NCBI GenBank assembly: GCA_005884745.1
Contig: VAZU01000078.1
Location: 1-22,552, forward strand
Direction of reading: 5' to 3'
Origin: Alphaproteobacteria bacterium
Lineage (GTDB): Bacteria > Pseudomonadota > Alphaproteobacteria > Rhizobiales > Xanthobacteraceae
Length of the DNA stretch: 22,552 nt
Each line of letters opens with the position of its first letter. The first letter of the stretch is position 1. The notes below the pieces were generated by a model. The model was given only the letters and a program-made list of their open reading frames with translations. It was not told the DNA's origin and did no database searches. This document shows, piece after piece, positions 7,734 to 16,565 of the stretch. The position numbers and the translations under genes were made by a program.

Positions 7734-8732
7734 TTACTCCGACACCCGTACCATGCGCTTGCCTCGGTTCTCGCCCGCGAGCAGGCCGATCAACGCTTTG
7801 GGCGTGTTCTCGAGCCCCTGGATCACGTCCTCCTCGATCTTGATCTGTCCCGTCTGGACCCAGCGCTGCAGCTCTGCCACCGCAACCTGGCGATCGTCGA
7901 AATAGTCCGTCACGATGAAGCCCTGCATCAGCAGTCGCTTGACGACGATGAGGCCCGGTACGCCGCGCGGACCCGCCGCCGGCGCGGCGCCGTCGTAGGC
8001 CGAGACCGCTCCACAACAGACGATGCGACCACGCACGTTCATGAGTGCCAGGCACGCTTCGAGAATGTCGCCGCCGACGTTGTCGAAATAGACGTCGATG
8101 CCGCTCGCCACGGCGGCCTTGAGCGTTGCGTGGACGGAACCAGCCTTGTAGTCGACCGCCGCGTCAAACCCGAGCTCGTTTACGAGCCAATCGCATTTTG
8201 CGGCGCCGCCGGCGATGCCGACCACGCGGCATCCTTTGATCTTGCCGATTTGGCCGACGAACGATCCCACGGATCCGGCCGCAGCGGATACGATGACCGT
8301 CTCACCGGGTTGCGGCCGGCCGATGCGCAGGAGGCCGAAATATGCGGTGAGCCCGGCGATGCCATATACGCTCAAAAGATGCGTCATCGGCTCGATCCGC
8401 GGGACCTTGCTGAGGGCCTTCGCTGCAAGTGTGGCATAATCCTGCCAGCCCGTGTCGGCAAAGACGAGGTCGCCCGGCCTGAAGTCCGGTGCACGCGACG
8501 TGACGACCTCGGCGATGGCTCCCCCTGCCATGACCGACCCGGCTTCGACGGCGGAGCGATAGGTGGCACCGTGCATCCACGCGCGGTTGGCCGCATCGAG
8601 CGAGATGAGGTGCACGCGCAGAAGAACTTCGCCCTCCTTGGGCTCGAGCGCCGCGCCTTCGCTCATACGAAAATGCTCCGGGCCGAGCTTTGCCTTCGGC
8701 CGCGCGACGAGAATTATCTGCCGGTTCTTCAC
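7734..8732 (-). CDS. NADP-dependent MDR oxidoreductase (leukotriene B4 dehydrogenase/CurA type)
   Basis: 332 residues, zinc-free medium-chain dehydrogenase/reductase. The GroES-like N-terminal domain is followed by the cofactor motif AAGSVG (151-156), then GIAGG (172-176) and FDNVGG (216-221), all typical of the LTB4DH/CurA group. These enzymes reduce alpha,beta-unsaturated ketones, aldehydes or enones with NADPH. The start is a GTG at 8732 with a strong GGGAGGGG ribosome-binding site just upstream. A longer in-frame start at 8858 would add a 42-residue basic stretch unlike the family and is rejected. The next gene upstream on the same strand is a hydrolase 231 bases away, so a shared operon is uncertain. 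Confidence 0.9.
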   Translation of the reverse strand: MKNRQIILVARPKAKLGPEHFRMSEGAALEPKEGEVLLRVHLISLDAANRAWMHGATYRSAVEAGSVMAGGAIAEVVTSRAPDFRPGDLVFADTGWQDYATLAAKALSKVPRIEPMTHLLSVYGIAGLTAYFGLLRIGRPQPGETVIVSAAAGSVGSFVGQIGKIKGCRVVGIAGGAAKCDWLVNELGFDAAVDYKAGSVHATLKAAVASGIDVYFDNVGGDILEACLALMNVRGRIVCCGAVSAYDGAAPAAGPRGVPGLIVVKRLLMQGFIVTDYFDDRQVAVAELQRWVQTGQIKIEEDVIQGLENTPKALIGLLAGENRGKRMVRVSE

Positions 8733-8963
8733 ACGCCCCTCCCTTGCTTCGTCGCGGCGACCTTCCTGCCGAGATCGTCCGATGACGGCCGTCCCTTCCG
8801 AGCCGTCCATGCACTTGCTTGGCCCTAATGTGATAACTGCAAACTCTGCGGCCATCAATCCCGGGGATGAGGCGCGAGAATGGAGGTGGCGAGCGGGAAT
8901 ATCCCTTCGCGGGATGCTGATAGGTCGGCACCTCGGAGCACGGTCCGCTCCCCGGCCGAGATG

Positions 8964-9863
8964 TCATTTCGCGTGGGAGACGATTGCCTCGATGATCTGC
9001 GGCCACATCGGAATCGGCAGTGCGTGACCCATGCCCTTGATCACCACGAGCTTGGCCCCCGGAATGGCATTGGCGGTCGCGATGCCGCCGGCGAGCGGTA
9101 CCAGCGGATCGACGTCTCCATGGATGACCAAGGCCGGCACATGGACGGCACGCAGCGCATCCTTGCGGCTGCCGGACGCCACGATCGCGGCGAGCTGACG
9201 GGCGACGCCCGGCGGGTTCAGGCCCCGCTCGAAAATTTCCGCCGCACGTTGCGCATCGCGCGCTTGGTCGAGCGGAAATCCCGGTCCCCGCAGGACCTGC
9301 CATGTCCGGGCATAGCGAACAAGATACGACTCCCGATCGGTCGGCATCGGGGCGAGCAGGATCGCCATCGCTTCCGCGGTCGGCGGCGGCAGTCCGGGTT
9401 CCCCGGTCGAAGACATGATGGAAGTCAGCGTGCGCACCCTGTTCGGGGAGTGAATTGCCATCTCCTGAGCAATGGCTCCGCCCATCGACACGCCGACCAC
9501 GTGCGCCGATTCGATGCCGAGCGCGTCCATCAACCCGACGGTGTCGGCCGCCATGTCGCGGAGCGTGTAAGGCGCGGAGAGCGGTTCACCGAGCAGCTGC
9601 TGCTCGATCAGCGACGCCAAATCCGGGACCGGGAATTGCTGCAGCTTCGTAGATAGGCCGATGTCGCGGTTGTCGAACCGAACCGCCCAAAAACCCCGAT
9701 CGGCGAGCTGCGCGCAGAACGCCTCGTCCCAGGCGATCATCTGCGCCGCCAGGCCCATGATCAGGATCAGCGGCGCTGCATTCCGGTCGCCGAATGCATC
9801 GTAGCAAAGCTCGATCCCGTTTGCCCGCACCATCGCGGGCGAGCTTCGGCTCGTGGTCGACAT
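8964..9863 (-). CDS. Alpha/beta fold hydrolase
   Basis: 299 residues with a canonical alpha/beta hydrolase plan. There is an N-terminal strand with LILIMGLA (oxyanion region), then RFDNRDIGLS, the nucleophile elbow GVSMGG with Ser126, the acid Asp252 in HGDVDPLVP, and His280 in KGMGHALP. A cap region of about 75 residues lies between the nucleophile and the acid. The RFDNRDIGLS segment occurs in many uncharacterised esterase-like and lactonase-like members. The ATG at 9863 is preceded by a weak AGGAT. No signal peptide is seen, so it is probably cytoplasmic. Substrate unknown. It is not closely similar to the two other alpha/beta hydrolases further along the window, which lack this motif and are shorter. 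Confidence 0.9.
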   Translation of the reverse strand: MSTTSRSSPAMVRANGIELCYDAFGDRNAAPLILIMGLAAQMIAWDEAFCAQLADRGFWAVRFDNRDIGLSTKLQQFPVPDLASLIEQQLLGEPLSAPYTLRDMAADTVGLMDALGIESAHVVGVSMGGAIAQEMAIHSPNRVRTLTSIMSSTGEPGLPPPTAEAMAILLAPMPTDRESYLVRYARTWQVLRGPGFPLDQARDAQRAAEIFERGLNPPGVARQLAAIVASGSRKDALRAVHVPALVIHGDVDPLVPLAGGIATANAIPGAKLVVIKGMGHALPIPMWPQIIEAIVSHAK

Positions 9864-9949
9864 GTCGTAATCCTATGGCTCGCCACGGCGCGCGCATACG
9901 TCCAGGCCGCGATCAATGAAACATCGATCGCCCGATTTGCAAACCAGAA

Positions 9950-9971
9950 AGGGCCCGCTAGCGCGGGCCCT
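9950..9971 (-). terminator. Rho-independent-type terminator of the first phasin gene
   Basis: A perfect 9-bp GC-rich stem (9950-9958 with 9963-9971) and a four-base loop lie 22 bases beyond the phasin stop on the - strand. Read on that strand, the hairpin is followed by TTTCTGGTTT, a moderately T-rich tail. The strength of the stem and its position make a terminator the best reading, although the T-tract is interrupted. Confidence 0.65.
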
Positions 9972-9993
9972 GGTCGATTTCATGAAGCAGAGG

Positions 9994-10497
9994 TCAGACC
10001 GCCTGACGCCAAGCCGGCGTGATCCGCGCGCCAGCGTCCTCGACGGCCTTGACGCCGTCGTAAACCTTTGCGCTGACGAAAGCGGCGACATTCTTGGCAC
10101 GGCCCATGCCGATTTCGCCGCGCTCGCGCCAATAGTCCACGGTCAGCTGATAGGCTTCCGCCAGCGACTTCGCGGCGGCAAGCTTGTCGATGGATGCCAA
10201 CGCGGCTGCCGTGTCGTCGTGGGCCGTATCGATGAGCTTGCGGTTGATATCGGCAACACCGGTCACTGCATCGACGATCGTGCCTTCGATCACGCCCGCC
10301 ACCTTGTTGGCGCCGTCATGCATGGCAGCGGCGCGCTGCTTTGCGGTCGCCGCGCCGCGCTTGACGAATTCGCGCGCGGATTCCGGAATTTCGAGCTTGC
10401 TCTGAAGACCGCCGAGCGCCTTGATCAACGATCCATAGGCGGCGGTTGCGGCTCCGGTCGCCGACTGGGATTTGCGGCTATTCTGCTTCTTGGTCAT
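9994..10497 (-). CDS. Phasin family protein (polyhydroxyalkanoate granule-associated)
   Basis: 167 residues, starting MTKKQNSRK. The ATG at 10497 is supported by a GGAGAAG ribosome-binding site; an in-frame ATG at 10557 adds 20 unlikely residues. The protein is almost all helix, rich in Ala, Lys and Asp, with no membrane segment, and matches the alphaproteobacterial phasin pattern (AREFVKRGAATAKQRAA, then a long amphipathic helix and LAEAYQLTVDYWRERGE). Phasins coat polyhydroxyalkanoate granules and control their number and size. A strong terminator follows the stop. The upstream region contains two TGC-N3-GCA sites that could be bound by the PhaR-type repressor, as is known for phasin genes in related bacteria. 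Confidence 0.85.
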   Translation of the reverse strand: MTKKQNSRKSQSATGAATAAYGSLIKALGGLQSKLEIPESAREFVKRGAATAKQRAAAMHDGANKVAGVIEGTIVDAVTGVADINRKLIDTAHDDTAAALASIDKLAAAKSLAEAYQLTVDYWRERGEIGMGRAKNVAAFVSAKVYDGVKAVEDAGARITPAWRQAV

Positions 10498-10851
10498 CCG
10501 ACTTCTCCATCCTCTTAGGGAGCTATGGCCGCCTCGTCCGTCATTGGCCCGAGGCACGCACTCCTATGGCATGGATAATGGTGCAGTGCAACATAAATGC
10601 GTGCGATGCACAAAATCGTGAAGCAAAGGAAAAACGCTTGCGATCTCAATCGTTTATACTGCTGCAACGGCAATGCATTTGGTTTCCCCTGTTGTTACCC
10701 ATGGATCTTTCTGCGCCGCCGTCGATGGCCCGATCTCGGTTTTCGGGTCCGATCGATGAGGTGGCGCGTTCGACCATTCGGGAATATATGCTGCAAACTT
10801 GTCGCAGTTCCGTCTGGGTTCGCGCAGCCAAGCAACCGAGAGGAAGCCCTC
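10498..10851. promoter_or_regulatory. Divergent regulatory region between phasin and hydrolase genes
   Basis: A 354-base gap without a credible gene and visibly richer in A+T than its surroundings. It holds two near-palindromes with a TGC-N3-GCA core, at 10582-10590 and 10602-10610, centred 20 bases (about two helical turns) apart. This resembles sites described for the PHA-responsive repressor PhaR in other alphaproteobacteria. On the - strand, a TTGCAC overlaps the first site and could be a -35 for the phasin. On the + strand, TATACT at 10655-10660 could be a -10 for the hydrolase, but no good -35 precedes it. Promoter assignments are tentative. Confidence 0.4.
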
Positions 10852-11634
10852 ATGTCCCTTGCCCTCGACGCCGAGAACGCTCAGCCCCCGTCCCGACTGT
10901 TGCTGCTGATGGAGGGGCGAGCCCTGCATGAGCTCGCGGCGTTCGCGGCTTCCCTGCCGCTCCTGCGCCTGGCGCCGCGGGGCGATGGCCATCCGGTTCT
11001 GGTGCTGCCCGGCTTGGTGGCCAGCGACATTTCCACGAGGCCGCTGCGAGGATTTCTCAAGGACCATGCGTATGCCGCGCACGGCTGGAAGCTCGGACGA
11101 AATCACGGTTACTTCCCCGGCTTGGAACGACGGATGGTCGATCGCATCCGCGATCTGCGCGGCCGCTACGGGCGAAAAGTCAGCCTGATCGGCTGGAGCC
11201 TCGGCGGCATCTTCGCGCGGCAGGTCGCAAAGCTGGTGCCCGACGACATCCGAACGGTGATCACGCTCGGCAGTCCGTTCTCGGGCAATCCCAGAGCCTC
11301 GCACGCCTGGCGGCTATACGAGCTCACCAGCGGATATCGCGTCGACGACCAGAGCAATGCGTTTGCTCGCACGCTTGCGGAGCCGCCCCCCGTGCCCACG
11401 ACGGCGATCTACAGCCGAAGCGACGGCATTTGCGCTTGGGAGTGTTGCGTCGAGAAACGGACGGACAAAAGCGAAAGCATCGAAGTCCACAGCAGCCATT
11501 GCGGGCTCGGCCACAATCCGGCGGCGGTCTATGCGATCGCCGACCGCCTCGCCCAGCGCGAGGGCGAATGGAAGCCGTTCGGCCGCGGCGGCTGGCGCGC
11601 TTTCGTGTATCCCGAGCCGGCGCAGGTCTCCTGA
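10852..11634 (+). CDS. Alpha/beta hydrolase, GWSxGG type (paralogue 1)
   Basis: 260 residues from the ATG at 10852, preceded by GAGAGGAAG; a longer in-frame start at 10597 would add an 85-residue non-family leader. The likely triad is Ser116 in IGWSLGGI, Asp191 in YSRSDGI and His216 in SHCGLG. No cap domain or signal peptide is visible. It is clearly homologous along its whole length to the protein at 18617-19369: both have LVLPGL/IVLPGL, HGW..GRN, VITLGSPF, AIYxRSDG and AIADRLAQ or VIADRLAQ. Such proteins are annotated as lipases or esterases without a proven substrate. Its place between a phasin and a P450/wax-ester-synthase pair suggests an acyl-ester or storage-lipid substrate. Confidence 0.85.
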   Translation: MSLALDAENAQPPSRLLLLMEGRALHELAAFAASLPLLRLAPRGDGHPVLVLPGLVASDISTRPLRGFLKDHAYAAHGWKLGRNHGYFPGLERRMVDRIRDLRGRYGRKVSLIGWSLGGIFARQVAKLVPDDIRTVITLGSPFSGNPRASHAWRLYELTSGYRVDDQSNAFARTLAEPPPVPTTAIYSRSDGICAWECCVEKRTDKSESIEVHSSHCGLGHNPAAVYAIADRLAQREGEWKPFGRGGWRAFVYPEPAQVS

Positions 11635-11650
11635 CTGCCATCTGCGGGAC

Positions 11651-11745
11651 TGGAGCGCGTTCCGATCCTCTTGAATCGCGACGCGCTGGGATTCGATATT
11701 TGTCGCGTTTTCTACCGGTTCCCGCGTTGCCGGAAAATGCTCTAG
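11651..11745. repeat. Dispersed intergenic repeat element, about 95 bases
   Basis: The segment from TGGAGCGCGTTCC to GGAAAATGCTCTAG sits between two convergent genes. On the - strand it reads CTAGAGCATTTTCCGG..., with an internal ACCGGT and AAAACGCG. This resembles a dispersed, partly palindromic repeat seen in many Hyphomicrobiales genomes. The assignment is from memory of the pattern; only one copy is in this window, so its repetitive nature cannot be shown here. A short GAATC...GATTC stem lies inside. Confidence 0.5.
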
Positions 11746-11791
11746 CGATATCCGCAGCGCGGGAGCCAAACGAGAAGGCCAGCCCCCATCT

Positions 11792-14700
11792 TCAAGCGAA
11801 GACGTCCGGCACGTAGCGGCCCTTGTGTTCCATCTCGAGCAGCCAGCTCGACGCCTCGGCGTCCGTGCAGCCGGCCGTCTCCTGATAGATTTTTGCCAGC
11901 GTCTCGCGGACCGCCGGCGCCATGTATTGACCCTCCCCGCACAGGAAGAAGATCGCGCCCTGCCGGTACAGCTCGCGGACCTTTTCTCGGTCCTTCCATA
12001 GGCGATGCTGCACGAACGTCACCTCGCCTTCTGGCTTGCGGAAGAACGCCGGATACAGCGTGACGATGTCCTGGCGCTCCCATTGCTCGAGTTCCTCGCG
12101 ATAGAGCAAATCGACGTCGGGGTGATCGCAGCCGAAGAACAGCAGCGCCGGACCCGCGGGCTCGCCGTGGGCGTGGCGCAAGGCTCGCTCCTGCAGGAAT
12201 CCGCGGAACGGCGCCAGGCCCGTCCCGGCGCAGATCATCACGACGGGCGTGCTGTTGAGCGCCGGAGGATGAAACGGAACATTGGGCGTGCGGATGGCGA
12301 TCGGCACCTGATCCTCGGCGCGCAGGCGCGCGAGGAAGCTCGAGCACGTCCCGTGAAACTCCCCTTGGCCCGACCAGGCCGGCGCCTTGACGATCGCCAC
12401 CGTCACCGTGCAGCGGGAAGGGTTCGCGCGCGGAGAGGAGGAAATCGAGTATTGACGCACCCGCATGGCGGGAAGCAGCTCGAGAAATTCTCCCAAGCTC
12501 AGCTCGCATGACGGATAGGCGTCGAGCAGGTCGAGCACGCTCGCGCGCTTCTTGAGGACTTCCGCCTGATAGCGCGCGGGATCCGACGCGAGCTCGTTCA
12601 GGGCCGCCTGCTGCGCTTTGTCTTGCGCCCTTTCCGCCAATCGCTCGACGTCCTTTCGTGTTGCTGGGGCCGAGAGCTCGACATGGCGTCCCAGCAACTC
12701 CTGGATGGAGACGGGATGGTCGGTCGGCAGGGAAGCGGCCATGGCGCCTCGGTTCGAGCGCAGGATCACGGCCGCGCCCGGTCGTGTCCCGAGCCGGCGC
12801 GCGGCGCGCTCGACCAGGCGCGGGTGATTTTCGGGCAGCACGGCGAGATAATCGCCGGCGGCGTAGGTCACTCCTGGCGGCAACGCGAACTCGATGTGGC
12901 GCTTCGAGCGCCCGAACGGCGACGTCAGGTCCACCAGCTCGCGATTCTCGATCACGGTGGAGAAGTCGAGCTTGTTCTCCCGCACCAGCTCGACTTCGGC
13001 GGTCGGCACCGCCTCGACGTCGTAAAGCGGGCCGCCGCCGACCGTCGGCCGCGCCGCCACGCCGAGACCGGCGCCGAGCCGTTCCCACAGCGGGCCGTAC
13101 CACTGTTCGAAGTCGCCGAAGAAATCCCCTCGCGCGTCTCCCTCTCCGCGCGCCACCAGCGCTTGAGCGCCGGCGCGATCGAGATGGCCGGCGATCTCCT
13201 TGGGTACCGACTGGTAGGTCGTCGTCCAATAGCCAGGTCGCGAACTTGCGTGCGTTGTCCGGTGACTGGCCGTTGTAGGACGCCGTGACGATGATGGCCG
13301 CACCTTCCTTGGGCAGCCTGCCGGTGTAATCGTCGAGCGGGGCGACCTTGGCCGCATAGCCGCGGGCTTGGCCGTCGCTCGCGACCCGACGGGCGAAGGC
13401 TTCCGAAGCGCCCGAATTCGAGCCGTAAAGCAACAGCAGCGGCGTGCCGTGGGCGCTCGATGCTTCCGGGACGCTCGCCGGCGCGCTCGGCCGCGGCGCG
13501 GGCTTCGTCGAAAACCCGCGAGCTACCGGCTGCCTGACGCGGGCGCGGATTCTGAGCCCGTCGGGCTTCAGCGTGAGCGCCTCCTTGACCACGAGCTCGT
13601 ATCGCGCGGGCTCCCAGATCTCGAAGCGCTGCAGCAGCATGGCCAGCACCAGCGTCGCCTCCTGCATGGCGAACGCTCGCCCGATGCAGCCGCGCTGGCC
13701 GTTTCCGAACGGCTTCCAAGCGTGCGGCGGAATCTTGTCCCGCATGTCGGGAGCGAAGCGATCCGGATCGAACCGCTCCGGTTCCTTCCAGACCGCCGGA
13801 TCGCGGTGTAGGGCCGGCAGCAGCACCAGCAGCACGTTGCGCTTCTTGACCGGGTAGCGGCCCGCGAGCAGCGTGTCGTGTTTGGGCGCGACCGTGAACC
13901 CCGGGGCGGTCGGCCACAAGCGCAGCGTCTCGCGCAGGATCTGATCGAAGTAGCCGAGCTGCGCCACCTGCTCGAACCGCGGGGTATCGGCGCCGAGCAC
14001 GCGATCTGCCTCGGCCTGCGCCTTGCGGAGGACTTCGGGATGCTTGAGCAGGAGATGGATCGCGAAGCTGAGCAATCCGCTGGTCGTCTCGTGGCCGGCG
14101 ATCAGGAACGTGAGCAGCTGATAGCGGATATTGGTATCGTCGAGATGCTCCCCGGTCACCGGGTCCTTGGCATTGAGCATGAGGCCCAGGAGATCCCGCG
14201 GCGCCTCGTCTTCCGGCATCTTGCGGCGCTTCGCGATCAGCTCCTCGGTGACCGCGTGCATGAAACGTCCGTCCGCCTCGTACTGGCGTTGCGTTCGCAG
14301 CATCAGCGTGGTTTGAATCGGCAGACGCCGCGCCCGGCCGCCGGCCTCCGACAGTGCCCGCACCATGGCTTCGATGAGCGGATGCATCTCGTTCTGATAA
14401 AACGAGTTGAAGCGGTAGCCGAAGCCGGACAGCGCGATGGTGTCGAGCGTGAGCCGGGTCATGTTGTCGGCGACGTCGATCGACGCTTCCGGGCCGAGCC
14501 GCTCCCACTTCGTCAGCATCTGGTCGGCGATATCGAGCATGTCCTCGAAATAATTCCGCATCGACGCCGGGCCGAAGGCCGGCATCAGGATGCGGTGCGC
14601 CTTGGCCCAGTTGGGCTCGTTGGTATGGGCGGTGAACAGGCCGTCGGCGACGAAATCCCGCAAGTAGGACAGCCCACCGCTGACCTTTTTGTCGAAACGA

Positions 14701-14906
14701 GTCTCGTCACAGGCGTCCGAAGCCAGCTCGAGCGAGCTGAGCACCAGCATGGAGCCCTTGCCGAACGACAGGCGATAGATGGGCCCGAGCTCGCGGGCGA
14801 GCTCGACCATGCTCTGGATCGGCGTTTCCGAATCGATGTCCGGGGCGTTCCCTACGAGCGGGCGCACGCGGGGCTGCGGAATGTTGGTTTCGAGGGAAGC
14901 ACTCAT
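11792..14906 (-). pseudogene. Cytochrome P450-BM3-type fatty-acid hydroxylase fused to NADPH-P450 reductase, frameshifted
   Basis: Reconstructed from two frames joined near 13229, giving about 1037 codons (P450-BM3 has about 1049). Heme domain: I-helix AGHETTS (270-276), K-helix ETLR (326-329), heme loop FGNGQRGCIG with Cys407. The flavodoxin domain begins near residue 488 (YGSNSGASE, then IIVTASYNGQSPDNA). At 13229 the frame breaks: after residue 559 the homology resumes in the next frame at WTTTYQSVP. Compared with BM3, about 22 residues that include the FGCGDKNW FMN loop are missing, consistent with loss of about 65 bases. The FAD domain (RQYSISSSPR, near 12440) and NADPH domain (ICAGTGLAPF, near 12225; end KGRYVPDVF) then run intact to the stop at 11792. 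The family self-sufficiently hydroxylates fatty acids. Either a decayed gene or an assembly deletion. Probably cotranscribed with the WS/DGAT gene 81 bases upstream. Confidence 0.85.
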
Positions 14907-14987
14907 CGGGAGCGCCTTTCATCGGATTGGGAGATCGGCTGAGCCCCGCGGACGCGAAGTGCCGCCGGACGGATGCCTCGACGCCAT

Positions 14988-16565
14988 TCAACGATTTCTC
15001 TGCGCTGTCGTGTCCGCCGGATGCCTTCGGGCGCCGCGAACCTCCGCGCTCGCGCGCCGGCCGCCTCCGCTCTTGCCCGACCTAGTCGCCTTCGGCTTGC
15101 CGCCCGCCGCGGCGACCGTAGGCGCCGTGGCCGCGGGGTGCTGCGCGGATTCGAGTTGCGGTTGAATGCCCCGGAGCTCCTCGAAGGCCCGCTTCAAGTG
15201 CTTCGCCAGGGAATGGAGCTCGGACTGCGGGAGTGCGCGCCGACAGGCAATCAAGCCGAAGTCCAGCGATCCGACATGGCTCTGCACAGTGATGTTCAAG
15301 GCGTTGCCGTGATAGGGAATCGACACGGGAAAGTAATTGAGCATTCTCGCACCGGCGAGGTAGAGGCTGATTGGCGCCCCCGGGACGTTCGAGATCACGA
15401 CGTTGGCCGCGGCAGGAAGCCGGTCGGCAAGATTCGAACGCCCGTAGAGCGTGGCAAGGCCGCTCATGATCCAGGGCGATCCCGTCAGCGGAAAATCCGT
15501 CGATATTGCGCCCTTGATCCGGCTCAGGAATCCTTTGAACTCGTCGCTGGACGCGCGCACCGCGCGAAGCCGCGCGGCCGGATCGTCGATGTCGGTCGCC
15601 AGGCTGACCAGTATCATGGTCACTTGATTGTTCATCGACTTGTCGCCCTTTTCCCGCAGGCTGACCGGGACGGCGGCGACGAGCGGCTCCGGCGGCAGGC
15701 TGCCTCGCTCTTCCAGGAAATTGCGCAGAGCCGTACTGCACAGCGCCATCACCACATCATTGAGCGTCGCTTCGTTGCGCTTCGCCACTTGCTTGAGATC
15801 GGCCAACGACATCGACAGCGTGGCGAACGAGCGCTGGTTGGTGATCGATGTATTGAAGATCGTCTTCGGCGCGGATTTCAGCCCCGGGCCGCCGAGCATA
15901 CGGGTGCCTGCCGCGCGCAAACCCTCGCCCGCGGCTTCGCCCAGCGCGCGGGCGGCCTCGGGCAGCATTCTGGCAAGCTTGGCGTATTGCGAGGCCGCAT
16001 TTCGCAGGCTGGCCTCGAGCATCTCGGTCACGCCGAGCTGGTATTGACCTCGTCTCGGCCGCACCGGAGCCTCGAAGACTCGCGGCTCGGGCGTGGTGTC
16101 GAAGAGCGCGCTCGCGAGCTCGACGCCGGCTTTGCCGTCGACCCCGCTGTGATGCACCTTGGAATAATAGGCGACGCGGCCGTCTTGAAGGCCCTCGATG
16201 ACGTACGCCTCCCACAACGGCCGGCTGCGGTCGAGCAGGCTCGAGTGCAGGCGAGCGGCGAGCGCTTCGAGCTGCGTCATGGTGCCCGGCTTGGGCAGCA
16301 CCACGCGCCGCACATGGTAGTCGATGTCGATGTCCTCATCCTCGATCCAGACCGGATCGGCCAATTCGAACGGCATCGACGCCAGCTTTCGGTGCAGGAC
16401 CCTGGCCACGTGCAAGCGGCTCGCGAGCTGGGCTTTCACATCTTCATAGAAATCGCCTCGATACCGTTCCGGCAATTCCAGCACATGAAGACTTCCGACG
16501 TGCATCGGGGTTTCGGGCGTCTCCAGATGCAAGAACGAGGCATCTAGGCTGCTTAGATGCTCCAC
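14988..16565 (-). CDS. Wax ester synthase/diacylglycerol acyltransferase (WS/DGAT family)
   Basis: 525 residues. The acyltransferase active-site motif HHSGVDG is at 138-144, preceded by PLWE (116-119). The C-terminal domain has the LND motif (269-270) and the NVPG motif (393-396) of WS/DGAT enzymes. The family transfers acyl groups from acyl-CoA to fatty alcohols or diacylglycerol, making wax esters or triacylglycerol at the inner membrane and lipid-droplet surface. The GTG at 16565 is chosen because MEHLSSLDASFL is the usual N-terminus and AGGGAGG precedes it closely. Residues from about 468 on form a low-complexity, basic Ala/Gly/Arg tail beyond the normal end of the fold. The P450 gene follows on the same strand, and an acyl-CoA ligase diverges upstream. 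Confidence 0.92.
   Translation of the reverse strand: MEHLSSLDASFLHLETPETPMHVGSLHVLELPERYRGDFYEDVKAQLASRLHVARVLHRKLASMPFELADPVWIEDEDIDIDYHVRRVVLPKPGTMTQLEALAARLHSSLLDRSRPLWEAYVIEGLQDGRVAYYSKVHHSGVDGKAGVELASALFDTTPEPRVFEAPVRPRRGQYQLGVTEMLEASLRNAASQYAKLARMLPEAARALGEAAGEGLRAAGTRMLGGPGLKSAPKTIFNTSITNQRSFATLSMSLADLKQVAKRNEATLNDVVMALCSTALRNFLEERGSLPPEPLVAAVPVSLREKGDKSMNNQVTMILVSLATDIDDPAARLRAVRASSDEFKGFLSRIKGAISTDFPLTGSPWIMSGLATLYGRSNLADRLPAAANVVISNVPGAPISLYLAGARMLNYFPVSIPYHGNALNITVQSHVGSLDFGLIACRRALPQSELHSLAKHLKRAFEELRGIQPQLESAQHPAATAPTVAAAGGKPKATRSGKSGGGRRASAEVRGARRHPADTTAQRNR

Noticed and set aside
7581..8828. 415-codon open frame on the + strand
   Set aside because: Antisense to the MDR oxidoreductase, which has cofactor motifs and a good ribosome-binding site.
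8935..8951. Possible terminator after the alpha/beta hydrolase on the - strand
   Set aside because: The stem is only 5 bp and no T-tract follows.
10655..10660. TATACT as a confident promoter for the first GWSxGG hydrolase
   Set aside because: No acceptable -35 at 16-18 bases; reported only as tentative.
14973..16547. 524-codon open frame on the + strand
   Set aside because: It lies opposite WS/DGAT, whose motifs are clear; the product is Arg/His-rich with no domain pattern.
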